DNA of 64,000 nt from Lysobacteraceae bacterium (GTDB taxonomy: Bacteria > Pseudomonadota > Gammaproteobacteria > Xanthomonadales > Xanthomonadaceae). Below are positions 9,757 to 19,518 of this stretch, one piece after another. Numbering within the stretch: position 1 is the first letter of the stretch; every line of letters begins with the position of its first letter. The notes under the pieces were generated by a model. The model had not been told where the DNA came from. It saw nothing but the letters and a program-made list of their open reading frames with translations, and made no database searches. Both the position numbers and the translations under genes were made by a program. Where the stretch lies: positions 19,721 to 83,720 of the forward strand of contig JAEUPQ010000021.1 of assembly GCA_016789405.1 (NCBI GenBank), read 5' to 3'.

Positions 9757-10724
9757 GCATGAACGCCGACATCCTCCACGACCCCGGGTACCTTCCATTC
9801 CGACTCGACCTCGAGAAGAGTCGCGTGCTGTTCGTCCATCTCGACGCGCAGCAGCGACGCGATGCCGCATTCCTCGACCAGCGCGCGCTTCCGCCGCAGC
9901 CCCAGGGCGCATGGGCGCCGCTGTCCCTGCTGCCGATACCCGATACCCGCCACACCATCGCCGACGGCATCTTCCACATCGGCCACTGCGGGTCGACGCT
10001 GCTCTCCCGCCTGCTGGACAGCTGGCCGGAACTCGAAGGCCTGCGCGAACCGTTGCCCCTGCGCGACCTCGCGGCTGCATGGCAGGGGACGGCGCCGCCG
10101 CGCGAACTGCTCTTCGCCCTGATGGCCTGCTGGCGTCGTCCCTTGCCGCCGTGCACGCGCGTCGCCATCAAGGCGACCAGCAGCTGCAATGCACTGATCG
10201 AGCCGATGCTGCGCGACGGCGGACTGCGTCGCGCGATCCTGCTCGACATGCCGCTCGAACCCTGGCTGGCGACGCTGCTCAAGTCCGAAGACTCCGTGCG
10301 CGACGCACTGGCCGCCAGCGCAGAACGTGCCGGCGTGCTGCACGCGCACGGCATCGCGATGGACGACACGCTTGCGCCGCGCGACGCGATCGAGGCCTGC
10401 GCAATGGGCTGGCTCGCGGAGCGCCAGCGCTTCGAAGCGCTGGCGTCGGGCCCATGCGCGTCACGCGTGCTGCGCGTGGACTTCGAAGACCTGCTTGCAT
10501 CGCCCGAAGCGACCTTGTCGCGAATCGCGGCGCATCTCGAACTCGACGCAGCGCATGTCCCGCATGCGATGGCCTCGCCGGCCTGGGGACGTTATTCGAA
10601 AGCGCAGCAGCACGGCTACGGCCGCGAGGACCGAGAACACGACCTCGCGCTTGCGCGCGAACGCTTCGGCGCGGAAATCGCCAGCGGCGTGGCGTGGGTG
10701 GCGCGGGCGAAAGCGAACGGGTGA
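9753..10724 (+). CDS. Sulfotransferase-like P-loop protein
   Basis: 323 aa. The segment GIFHIGHCGSTLLSRLLD (about 71-88) is the 5'-PSB loop of sulfotransferases (GxxRSGTT-like), and EPLPLRDL and LRVDFEDLLASPEAT correspond to later conserved motifs. The acceptor is unknown. The start at 9753 overlaps the hrpB stop by 4 bp and has GAGGGG just upstream. Proteins of this type are often encoded beside TPR or PKHD proteins, and a PKHD dioxygenase is encoded on the opposite strand 0.5 kb away. Confidence 0.7.
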   Translation: MSMNADILHDPGYLPFRLDLEKSRVLFVHLDAQQRRDAAFLDQRALPPQPQGAWAPLSLLPIPDTRHTIADGIFHIGHCGSTLLSRLLDSWPELEGLREPLPLRDLAAAWQGTAPPRELLFALMACWRRPLPPCTRVAIKATSSCNALIEPMLRDGGLRRAILLDMPLEPWLATLLKSEDSVRDALAASAERAGVLHAHGIAMDDTLAPRDAIEACAMGWLAERQRFEALASGPCASRVLRVDFEDLLASPEATLSRIAAHLELDAAHVPHAMASPAWGRYSKAQQHGYGREDREHDLALARERFGAEIASGVAWVARAKANG

Positions 10725-10731
10725 CCCGCGG

Positions 10732-11190
10732 TCAGGCTCCCGTGGGGGCGCGCGGCGCCAGCGCGCGTGCCAGCGTGGCAGGATCTCGCACCTTCGTCGG
10801 CACGAGCGACCACACGCCATCACCGACGGCGACTTCCTTCAGGTAGCCGATGTCGAGCAGGCCCGGGTCCTGCGGCCACTCGCCGTCGTGCGCGGCGAAC
10901 TCGATGAACTTCAGCACCCCGTCGACCGCGTAGAGGATCGTGGCAACACCATGTGGCACATCGCGCACGGTGAGGTTCACATCGCCGATGGCGAACCCCG
11001 GGTTGGACGCATGCGGCGCATCTTCCGCCACGATGAGATCGAGATAGGCGCCGACACCGGTATGCGTCCGCGTGCCCACGCGCGCGCCGAGCGCCTGGCG
11101 CCGCAACGCATCGAGATCGGGATGCGGGGCATCGAGGCAGGCATCCAGCACCTTGCGCTCGAACGCCGTGAGTTCTCCCGGGTCGGTCAT
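10732..11190 (-). CDS. Hypothetical protein paired with PKHD dioxygenase
   Basis: 152 aa, acidic, no signal peptide or membrane span, family not recognised. The start at 11190 is 2 bp after the stop of the PKHD hydroxylase gene, so the two form a tight translational unit. The protein has a Gly/Asp-rich middle and alternating hydrophobics suggesting a beta-rich fold. It meets the sulfotransferase-like gene tail to tail. Confidence 0.6.
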   Translation of the reverse strand: MTDPGELTAFERKVLDACLDAPHPDLDALRRQALGARVGTRTHTGVGAYLDLIVAEDAPHASNPGFAIGDVNLTVRDVPHGVATILYAVDGVLKFIEFAAHDGEWPQDPGLLDIGYLKEVAVGDGVWSLVPTKVRDPATLARALAPRAPTGA

Positions 11191-11192
11191 GC

Positions 11193-11852
11193 TCACGTAT
11201 CCGCCCACATCCGGAACAGGTTCGTGCGCAGCGAATCCAGCAACACCGCGAGGCGCGCGTCCTCGGTGCCCGCACGCGCGCGGGCTTCTTCCAGCTGCAC
11301 CATCAGCTCCCGGCGCTCGCTGCTCGAAATCCAGCTCTGCATCCAGGTGATGACCGCCAGGCGCACGCCGCGCGTGACCGGTGCGACCTGGTGGATGGTC
11401 GTCGAGGGATAGAGGATCGCGTCGCCCGGCGCCAGCTTGTACTTCAACGCTTCCTGTCCGAGCTGCATCGTCAGCTCGCCGCCGTCGTAATCGTCGGGAG
11501 GATTGAGGAAGACGGTGCACGACAGATCGCTGCGCAGCGGCGGCGTCGACGGGAACAGGGCTTCGTCGACATGCCATCCATACGTCATGCCCGGTTCGTA
11601 GCGCACCACGGTCGGTCGCGCCATCGTGCGTGGCATGGCCCAGCCGCGGATGTCGGCGTGGCGGAACAGCGCATCGCGCACGATCTGCGAGATCCGTGCA
11701 CTGGCCGGATCTTCCTGCGGCGCCTGCAGGTTCTGTTTCGTCGTGTTGTCGGGATTGGTCGCGCGGCCATCGACGAAGCGCACCTGCGGCAACAGCGCAT
11801 GGATGACCGCCAACTCGTCTTCGTTCAATACATGGTGCAACTTGCGGATCAT
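11193..11852 (-). CDS. PKHD-type Fe(II)/2-oxoglutarate dioxygenase
   Basis: 219 aa. The double-stranded beta-helix carries the metal ligands H-x-D in YGWHVDEAL and a distal His in STTIHQVAPVTRG, with the 2-oxoglutarate-binding Arg in RGVRLA. This is the YbiX/PiuC type; in other bacteria such genes often lie near TonB siderophore receptors, but none is present here. Start MIRKLHHV agrees with the family. The partner gene follows after 2 bp. Confidence 0.85.
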   Translation of the reverse strand: MIRKLHHVLNEDELAVIHALLPQVRFVDGRATNPDNTTKQNLQAPQEDPASARISQIVRDALFRHADIRGWAMPRTMARPTVVRYEPGMTYGWHVDEALFPSTPPLRSDLSCTVFLNPPDDYDGGELTMQLGQEALKYKLAPGDAILYPSTTIHQVAPVTRGVRLAVITWMQSWISSSERRELMVQLEEARARAGTEDARLAVLLDSLRTNLFRMWADT

Positions 11853-11922
11853 GCGCGGCTCCGGTCGATGATGGCGCGATGATCGGGGACCCCTGCCCCC
11901 GCCGCAAGCGCATTCGGCAGCT

Positions 11923-12459
11923 TCAGCGCAGTTCGCGCCATTGACCGGGCTGCAGGTCGCCCAGGGTCCATGCGCCGATCGCGACACGCACCAGGCGCAG
12001 GGTGGGCAGGCCCACGGCAGCGGTCATGCGCCGCACCTGGCGGTTGCGGCCTTCGCGGATGGTGATTTCGAGCCATGCGTCGGGCACGGTCTTGCGGAAG
12101 CGCACCGGCGGGTCGCGCGGCCACAGCGCGGGCGCATCGATCCTGCGGACCAGTGCCGGCCGCGTGGGGCCGTCGTTGAGCGTCACCCCGCAGCACAGCG
12201 CCTCGATCTGCTCCGCGACCGGGTTACCTTCCACCTGGACCCGATAGGTCTTGTCCAGCTTGTGGCGCGGGTCGGTGATCCGGTGCACCAGTCCGCCGTC
12301 GTCGGTCAGCAGCAGCAGTCCCTCGCTGTCATGGTCCAGGCGACCGGCGGCATAGACATCTTCGGGCAATCCGTACCCGGCCAGTGTCGGCCGGGGCGGA
12401 ATGCTTCGGTCGGTGAACTGGCAGAGCACGCCATAGGGCTTGTTGAATGCGATCAACAC
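11923..12459 (-). CDS. rluE: 23S rRNA pseudouridine synthase RluE-type
   Basis: 178 aa. It has no S4 domain, and the catalytic motif GRLDHDSEGLLLL supplies the Asp nucleophile, followed by KTYRVQV and REGRNRQVRRM. The short length and the start directly at FNKPYGVLCQF fit RluE (U2457 of 23S rRNA) rather than RluB/RsuA. It is a single-gene unit between the dioxygenase pair and a methyltransferase gene on the same strand. Confidence 0.85.
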   Translation of the reverse strand: MLIAFNKPYGVLCQFTDRSIPPRPTLAGYGLPEDVYAAGRLDHDSEGLLLLTDDGGLVHRITDPRHKLDKTYRVQVEGNPVAEQIEALCCGVTLNDGPTRPALVRRIDAPALWPRDPPVRFRKTVPDAWLEITIREGRNRQVRRMTAAVGLPTLRLVRVAIGAWTLGDLQPGQWRELR

Positions 12460-12484
12460 GGCTTCTGATGGCGAGCGCGGTCAA

Positions 12485-13372
12485 TCACAGTGAATTGCGC
12501 AAGCCATCGTCGGCCGCGTCGGCGGGCTTCACGAACCGCAGCGTCATGCGGTCGCTTTCGCCGATCCCGCGGTATTTCTGCGCTTCTTCGGCGTCGTGCC
12601 GGTTGGTCGGCGGGAGGGCCCAGACGCCATTGGCATGGTCCGCGGTGTCCTTCGGATTCGCGTTGATCTCGCTGCGCGCATCCAGCACGAAGCCGGCCTT
12701 GGTCGCCAGCTCGATCACCAGCGCTTCGGTGAGGTAACCGGACTTCTTCATCACCTCCAGATCGGTGCCCGGCTTGGCACGGTGGTCGACCACGCCAAGC
12801 ACGCCTCCTGGTTTGAGCACATCGAAGAATGCGCGGAAATAGCCATCCGCCGTGCCCGCGGACACCCAGTTGTGCACGTTGCGGAAGGTCAGCACCGCAT
12901 CGACGCTGCCGGCCTCGCCGAAGCGCGGCTGCTTGGGGTTGAACAGCACGAAGGCCGCCTTGTCGAACCGGGCCGGATGCGCCGCCAGTCGTGCCTTGAG
13001 GTCGTCCAGCGACTTCTGCTGGTAGTCGCGGCCGCGGCCCTCGGGCAGCGCAGCGGGATCGACCATCGCAGCACCGTAGCTGCCCTTGTCGCGGAGGTAG
13101 GGCGCGAGGATTTCGGCATACCAGCCACCGCCGCCGGGCGTGATCTCGACGACCCGCTGGTCCGCACGCAGGCCGAAGAAGCCCAGCGTGGCGGCAGGAT
13201 GGCGGTGGGCGTCACGGGCGGCGTTCTTCGGATCGCGCCATTCGCCGGCGATGGCCTTCGCCAGCGCTGCGTCGACGGCATCGGCACGGGCCGATTTGGC
13301 CGGGGCATCCGCAGCCGGCGCGGGACCGGTGGCGAACAGGAGGGCGGTCGTCAGCAGCGCGATCCGGAGCAT
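12485..13372 (-). CDS. Exported class I SAM-dependent methyltransferase (COG4798 type)
   Basis: 295 aa with a signal peptide (cleavage after GPAPA-A). The SAM-binding motif is VVEITPGGGGWYAEIL, and post-motif VLTFRNVHNW and LKPGGVLGVVDH follow. This group of predicted methyltransferases carries signal peptides and is common in Xanthomonads; the substrate is unknown. A dissimilar small gene starts divergently 286 bp away. Confidence 0.82.
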   Translation of the reverse strand: MLRIALLTTALLFATGPAPAADAPAKSARADAVDAALAKAIAGEWRDPKNAARDAHRHPAATLGFFGLRADQRVVEITPGGGGWYAEILAPYLRDKGSYGAAMVDPAALPEGRGRDYQQKSLDDLKARLAAHPARFDKAAFVLFNPKQPRFGEAGSVDAVLTFRNVHNWVSAGTADGYFRAFFDVLKPGGVLGVVDHRAKPGTDLEVMKKSGYLTEALVIELATKAGFVLDARSEINANPKDTADHANGVWALPPTNRHDAEEAQKYRGIGESDRMTLRFVKPADAADDGLRNSL

Positions 13373-13658
13373 GGTCGATCCTGTCGGTAGGGGAACCGCG
13401 GATTCTCCGTGAAGGTTCCGGCCACTGCCAGTGCGGTCCTTGGTCAGGCATGACCGCAGAAATGCTTAACAGGTGACAACGGTGACAGGCACTGCGCTCT
13501 GTCGCGATTGTGCGTTGCAACAAAGATCGTCATCCTATGTTGCGTTGCAGCATGGAGCCGCAACGCCGCACTACCCCCTGAAGCTTCAAGGTCGTACACC
13601 ACCCCAAGGACCCGACCGGCGCCGTCCGCGCCGATCACCACACACAGGAAGATTGACC

Positions 13659-13886
13659 ATGTTCAACTGTCTCTGGCTCCGCGCCGAGCGCGCCCAGCCG
13701 CTCCCCCCGCGCCTCTACCAGCGCACCTACGGCCGCACCTACGGCCGTCGTCCGTCTCCGGTCGACCAGCCGGTCACCATGCCCGACACGCTGCGCGTGT
13801 CCGAGATGCTGACGCTGGTGTCCTCGCCGAAGGCCGAACGCAATTCCGATTCCGTCATCGCCGGCACGGTCCACCGCGCCGCGTGA
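13659..13886 (+). CDS. Small hypothetical protein
   Basis: 75 aa, not recognised. The ATG has AGGAAGA 7 nt upstream. The sequence is basic, with a short repeat TYGRTYGRR at about 24-32 and a C-terminal half rich in Ser/Val. No signal peptide is convincing. It ends 7 bp before the aceK stop, tail to tail. It is one of three short orphan genes with good ribosome sites between 13.6 and 17.8 kb. Confidence 0.5.
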   Translation: MFNCLWLRAERAQPLPPRLYQRTYGRTYGRRPSPVDQPVTMPDTLRVSEMLTLVSSPKAERNSDSVIAGTVHRAA

Positions 13887-13892
13887 CCTCGC

Positions 13893-15623
13893 CTACCTCG
13901 TCGGCAGCAATGCTTCGACGGGGTAAGGCGAAACATCGAAGTGTTCACCGGCCGCCAGCCGCGATTGCACGTCCCGCCACCAGGCCGGGTCGAAGATCTC
14001 GCCGTGCACGGCCTTGAGCCTTTCGCGAAGCGTCGCCGCGATGCCCAGGAATTGCGGGAACAATTCCGGGAAGACGTCGTCGGCGCCGGCATACAGCCAT
14101 TCGTCCAGCGGCCGGGTCTCGTCCTCGTCGCGCATCGGCGGCACCGCACGGAACCGGCACTCCTCCACCAGGCACAACTCGTCGTAGTCGTAGAAGAGCA
14201 CGCGGCCGTGGCGGGTCACGCCGAAGTTCTTCAGCAGCAGGTCGCCCGGAAAGATGTTGCTGCGCGCCAGGTCCTTGATGGCCTGACCGTAATCCAGCAC
14301 CGCACGCTCCGCCAGCGGCAACCTTGACTCGCGCACGTGCAGGTCGAGCGGCCGCAGCCGGCGCTCCACGTAACAGTGGCGGATCAGCACCTCCTCGCCT
14401 TCGACCTGCACCGTCTGCGCGCATTCGCCAAGCAACTCGTGCAATGCCTCGGCGGAGAACTGCTCCCTCGGGAAACGCAGGCGCCTGAACTCCTGTGCGT
14501 CCACGAGCCTGCCGACGCGATCACGACGGAACACCAGCCGATACTTCTCCTCGACCTCGGCGCGCACGGTGTCCTTCGGATACGCGAAGCGATCGCGGAT
14601 CAGCTTGAACACCACCGGATAGCCGCGTGGCGTGAACACGGCCATGACCATGCCGCGCTCGCCATCGGCCAGCACCATTTCCTCGTGCGGATGCTCGGCG
14701 AGGTGCCGGAAGACCTGGCGATAGCGTTCGGTCTTGCCCTGCTTGATGCGGCCCACCACGGTGAACAGCTCGTCCACCGGCTTTCGCGGCAGCAGGGCGT
14801 GCAGGAAGGCGACGGCGTCGCCGACCCTCGCGAGATCGGCATGGAAGTAGCTGCGCGAAAAGCCGAACAGGATGGAGATCTGCTGGTCGTCGACGATCAC
14901 CGCGTCCGCACGCACGCCGGCGGCTTCGCTGACCAGCGCGACGACCAGCGGATAGGTTGCGCCGGACGCGCCATGCGCGCGGCCGACGAGGTATGCGCGT
15001 CGCTCGCGATAGAACGGCGTGCGCAGCATCGAGACCGCGATCACGCCGCGTCCGCGCAGACGCCCTGCCACGACCCGGGCGCAACGCGGCAGGTCGACCC
15101 AGCCGTTGGCGAAGCCGAGCGCCTCGAACTGCGCACGCCAGATCGAGGCGGCCTCGACGTCGTCGCGGCCGAGGTCATGGTGCGTCGCTTCGCCCGGGCA
15201 ACTCGCGTCGCCGGTCGGCACGATCTCGAAGGCCAGGAATTCGAGGTCGGCGGCAACACCATCGATGCGGAAATGACGACGCACCAGCGAGTTGTAGAAG
15301 GTCTTGTACAGCTCGCGATCGGACATTCGCTCGATCCGCGTCGCGTAGGCGGTCCGGATTTCGCGCCATAGTGCCCGGGAGCGTACGCGTTCATCGAGGC
15401 GCGCCTCCAATCGCGACAGGGTTTCGTCGATGCACTGGTCGTACAAGTCGATCCGTGCGGCATTGTCGGCCTGCGACTTGCGCCAGTCGCGGCGTTCGAA
15501 ACGGCGACGCGCGCGTCGCGTGATGTCGGAAAAGCGCGCGTTGTAATCCTCGAAGCCGTCGACGACGCGCGCCGCGGCGTGCTGCGCGGCATCGGAAGGA
15601 GGCGGGTCCGGAAGGTTCGACAT
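13893..15623 (-). CDS. aceK: Isocitrate dehydrogenase kinase/phosphatase
   Basis: 576 aa, the normal family size. The ATP-binding region includes FKLIRDRFAYPKDT and the catalytic DYDELC segment (FYDYDELCLVEEC), both diagnostic of AceK. It phosphorylates and dephosphorylates isocitrate dehydrogenase to switch carbon between the TCA cycle and glyoxylate shunt. Its target icd lies 2.2 kb away on the same strand, but aceA/aceB are not in the window. The start MSNLPD is chosen because upstream codons are low-complexity. Confidence 0.95.
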   Translation of the reverse strand: MSNLPDPPPSDAAQHAAARVVDGFEDYNARFSDITRRARRRFERRDWRKSQADNAARIDLYDQCIDETLSRLEARLDERVRSRALWREIRTAYATRIERMSDRELYKTFYNSLVRRHFRIDGVAADLEFLAFEIVPTGDASCPGEATHHDLGRDDVEAASIWRAQFEALGFANGWVDLPRCARVVAGRLRGRGVIAVSMLRTPFYRERRAYLVGRAHGASGATYPLVVALVSEAAGVRADAVIVDDQQISILFGFSRSYFHADLARVGDAVAFLHALLPRKPVDELFTVVGRIKQGKTERYRQVFRHLAEHPHEEMVLADGERGMVMAVFTPRGYPVVFKLIRDRFAYPKDTVRAEVEEKYRLVFRRDRVGRLVDAQEFRRLRFPREQFSAEALHELLGECAQTVQVEGEEVLIRHCYVERRLRPLDLHVRESRLPLAERAVLDYGQAIKDLARSNIFPGDLLLKNFGVTRHGRVLFYDYDELCLVEECRFRAVPPMRDEDETRPLDEWLYAGADDVFPELFPQFLGIAATLRERLKAVHGEIFDPAWWRDVQSRLAAGEHFDVSPYPVEALLPTR

Positions 15624-16043
15624 GTCCGCAGTGTAGCGCGCGCGAAGGCACCCGCAATCGCAGTCCGTGAGACCCCTGGAGCGTATCATTCCTCCATGTC
15701 GGAAACGGCTTGAATCTCTGGAAAACAAGGTGTTTTTCGAGATGACGCCGCCGCCATCGCAGCCCGTGAGACCTCCCGTTGCGATGATGGACGCTCGGCC
15801 CGCAGGAAGCGGTCAGGACAGGGGCACCGGTACGCAGCCACGAGCGATGGCGCGGATGGACAGTCGTCCCCCGGCACAAGGAAGTGCCGCCGGGCACCCC
15901 TGGCCGCCTTGCGGTCCGCGCACCCCACCGCGACGCCTTCGGGCGACGCACACGCTCGCACGACGTCGTCGCGCATTCCGCGCGGCGGGCGCCGCGCGCG
16001 AGCGTTCATTCATTCGATTCCACCATGAACAAGGAGAGATCCA
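15624..16043. other. 420-bp intergenic region
   Basis: This spacer separates the divergent aceK and small gene at 16044. I see no convincing coding region. Two similar stretches beginning CAG(T/C)CCGTGAGACC occur about 100 bp apart (15661 and 15760). It must hold the promoters of both flanking genes, but none could be fixed. Confidence 0.4.
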
Positions 16044-16294
16044 TGCAGTTCTTCACCACCGAAATGATCTTCACCCATCCGCCCCGAACCTTTGCGGCCC
16101 ACTACGCTTCGCCGCGTCGCCGTCGTTACGGCTGCCGCACGATGCCGCGCATCGCCACCGCTCCGACCGACGCTCGCGCCGATGCACGCATCGAGGCGCA
16201 GGCTTCGCAGGCAAGCGACGCATCGGTGCAGGCTCCGGCCTGCTCGACGGTCGTCGAAGATGCGCCGGGGCTGATCATCGACGAAGCGGCCTGA
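16044..16294 (+). CDS. Small hypothetical protein
   Basis: 83 aa, not recognised. AAGGAGAG lies 7 nt before the ATG, a near-ideal ribosome site. The first ~30 residues are aromatic and basic (MQFFTTEMIF then SPRRRRYG), and the C-terminal half is acidic and Ala-rich. A good Rho-independent terminator follows, so it is a monocistronic unit. Confidence 0.55.
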
Positions 16295-16368
16295 TCGGGG
16301 CCGCATCCGGCACGACGCTCCGATCGAGTGGACGATCGCGTCCACATCCACGTCGCGCCACCCATCGG

Positions 16369-16392
16369 GCCGCCCTCCGGGGCGGCTTTTTT
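16369..16392 (+). terminator. Rho-independent terminator
   Basis: A GCCGCCC/GGGCGGC stem is followed by six T residues, 75 bp after the small gene ending at 16294. Confidence 0.8.
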
Positions 16393-16404
16393 CATGCGCG
16401 AGGG

Positions 16405-17349
16405 TCAAGGATCGACTTCATCGGCCCTTGCTTGCCGTGACGAGATTGCAGGAACAGGCGAAGCCACATCGTCGCGTGCCTTTTCCATCAGCCATGCCTC
16501 GAAGGCGACCAGTCCGGCATGTCGCTGCGAGCGCGGCGGATACACCAGGTAGTGCGCGTAGTCGGTGCGCAGGGATTCGTCGCACAGGCGCTGCAGCAGG
16601 CCGGAGTCCAGCAGCGGGCGGGCGCGGGTCATGCGTGCGAGACCGATGCCGACGCCTTCCATCGCCGCACGCTGCATGGCTTCGCCGTCATCGAAGGTGG
16701 CGACGTAGCGTGCAGGCCTTCCGGTGCCGAAATGCGCGAACCAGCGGTCCCAGTAGCCACCGGGATCGCCGAGCATGGGCCAGCGATGCAGGTCGTGCAG
16801 CGTCGGCTCGCCGAGCTCCGGTCGCATGCGATCCAGCAGTGCGGGACTGGCGACCGGCACCAGTGATTCGTCGAACAGATGCCTGACCACGAGGCCGGGC
16901 CAGCGACCGTTGCCGCTGCGGATCGCGGCGTCGACGCCGGCACTGCGATCGAAGTCGACCAGGCGCGTGTCCGACTGCAGGTTGAACTCGAGCCGCGGAT
17001 GCGCGGCGAGGAATCGCCCGAGGCGCGGCACGAGCCAGGCCGAGGCCATCGACGGTACGAGGCTCACGGTCAGCACGTCGTCACGCGCCGCGGTGAACGG
17101 GCGCAGGGCCTCTTCGATCGCCTCAAGGTGCGGGCCGATGCGTTCGAGCAGGCGGCGACCGTCGTCGGTCAGCGTGATGCCGCGCGAGCCGCGCACGAAC
17201 AACGCGTAACCCAGGCGCGTTTCCAGTGCCTTGATCTGGTGGCTGAGCGCGCTGACGGTGAGATGCATCGATTCGGCGGCGCGCGAGAGGTTGCCGCTGC
17301 GTGCGGCGGCGGCGAAGCCCTGCAGGGCGTGGAGCGGGGGTCGGCTCAT
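16405..17349 (-). CDS. LysR-family transcriptional regulator (GcvA-like)
   Basis: 314 aa. The N-terminal helix-turn-helix spans residues 6-64 (LSRAAESMHLTVSALSHQIK), with a substrate-binding domain after it. The GcvA-like segment RLVDFDRSAGVDAAIR marks the subgroup. The start at 17349 is preferred over 17382 because AGGAAG precedes it and because a palindrome overlaps the upstream candidate. It is divergent from the small gene at 17491, the usual layout of a LysR regulator and its target. Confidence 0.85.
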   Translation of the reverse strand: MSRPPLHALQGFAAAARSGNLSRAAESMHLTVSALSHQIKALETRLGYALFVRGSRGITLTDDGRRLLERIGPHLEAIEEALRPFTAARDDVLTVSLVPSMASAWLVPRLGRFLAAHPRLEFNLQSDTRLVDFDRSAGVDAAIRSGNGRWPGLVVRHLFDESLVPVASPALLDRMRPELGEPTLHDLHRWPMLGDPGGYWDRWFAHFGTGRPARYVATFDDGEAMQRAAMEGVGIGLARMTRARPLLDSGLLQRLCDESLRTDYAHYLVYPPRSQRHAGLVAFEAWLMEKARDDVASPVPAISSRQARADEVDP

Positions 17350-17370
17350 CGCTTCCTCATGGACGTCAGC

Positions 17371-17387
17371 CTTGAATTTCATTCAAG
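17371..17387. promoter_or_regulatory. Palindrome, candidate LysR operator
   Basis: CTTGAAT-TTC-ATTCAAG is a perfect 7-bp inverted repeat, 21 bp upstream of the lysR start and 104 bp upstream of the divergent small gene. Size and position fit an autoregulatory binding site. Confidence 0.5.
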
Positions 17388-17490
17388 CCTGAGTTGCAAA
17401 ATTGTCGCTTTTCCGAGGACCAGACTCTCATTATCGTGATCTCCATTCAAGGCACATGGCCGACGCCATGGCACACACCGGGAGACGATC

Positions 17491-17772
17491 ATGAACATCT
17501 ACAAGGGTTTGCTGTTCCTGCACGGCCATCTGCTGCACGACGACGAAGCGGCCTCACCCCAGGCCAGCCATCAGGCCGCCAATGACGACGCGACCTCCGC
17601 GGACGTCGCACCGGCGGTACCGCGCCGCGTCTTCAACGCACTCGAAAGCGTGCTGTTCCTGGGCGGGCGGCCGATGCATCCGGACCAGCCCTACGATCGC
17701 GAGGAGCCGTTCGACCAGCTCCTCGTCGGTGGTAACGATCGTCCGTACGTGCCGGAGTCGCGCTGCGCGTGA
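17491..17772 (+). CDS. Small hypothetical protein divergent from LysR
   Basis: 93 aa, not recognised. GGGAGA lies 5 nt before the ATG. The N-terminus MNIYKGLLFLHGHLLHDD has a short hydrophobic stretch, the remainder is acidic, and the protein ends PESRCA. Divergence from a LysR gene suggests it is that regulator's target. It is terminated by a very strong hairpin. Confidence 0.55.
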   Translation: MNIYKGLLFLHGHLLHDDEAASPQASHQAANDDATSADVAPAVPRRVFNALESVLFLGGRPMHPDQPYDREEPFDQLLVGGNDRPYVPESRCA

Positions 17773-17792
17773 CTGGACAGCACCGCAGCCTC

Positions 17793-17830
17793 AAACGAAG
17801 AACGGGCGCCGAGGCGCCCGTTCTTCGTTT
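17793..17830. terminator. Strong bidirectional terminator
   Basis: A perfect 18-bp stem (AAACGAAGAACGGGCGCC with its complement) has a 2-nt spacer and A/T runs on both ends. It separates the small plus-strand gene from icd on the minus strand. Confidence 0.9.
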
Positions 17831-17850
17831 TGCATGAGCGCAGTCCCGCA

Positions 17851-19179
<1,329 letters not shown>

Positions 19180-19518
19180 TCACTGTCTCCATGAAGGCCG
19201 GCAGGTCGCCGGCCAAGACCGCTATTGTCGCGGGTCGAGGGGGTAGGGGGAAGGGCGATGCGCGAGGCTCAGGCCAAAGTCCGCACAACGATCGCCGGAG
19301 GTTCTGAGAGGGTCCGCACGGATGGCGGGCAACAGGGCGGATACGGTCGACGGGTTCCGCGATCCGGGACCGGCAGAAGGGCGCCTCAGGGGCGCGCCGG
19401 CCGGACGCGGAATCGGCGTCGTCAATCACTGCGTCACCGGGGGCGAGGACCCGGAGACGGCGCCGGAGCGTGGTTTCCATCCATCCGTGGTTTCCATCAT
19501 TTCAAGGAGCGAATTCAC

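Noticed and set aside
17793..17830. 18-bp perfect inverted repeat as a possible insertion sequence end
   Set aside because: The repeats are adjacent with T-runs, lie between convergent genes, and no transposase is present, so a terminator is the simplest reading.
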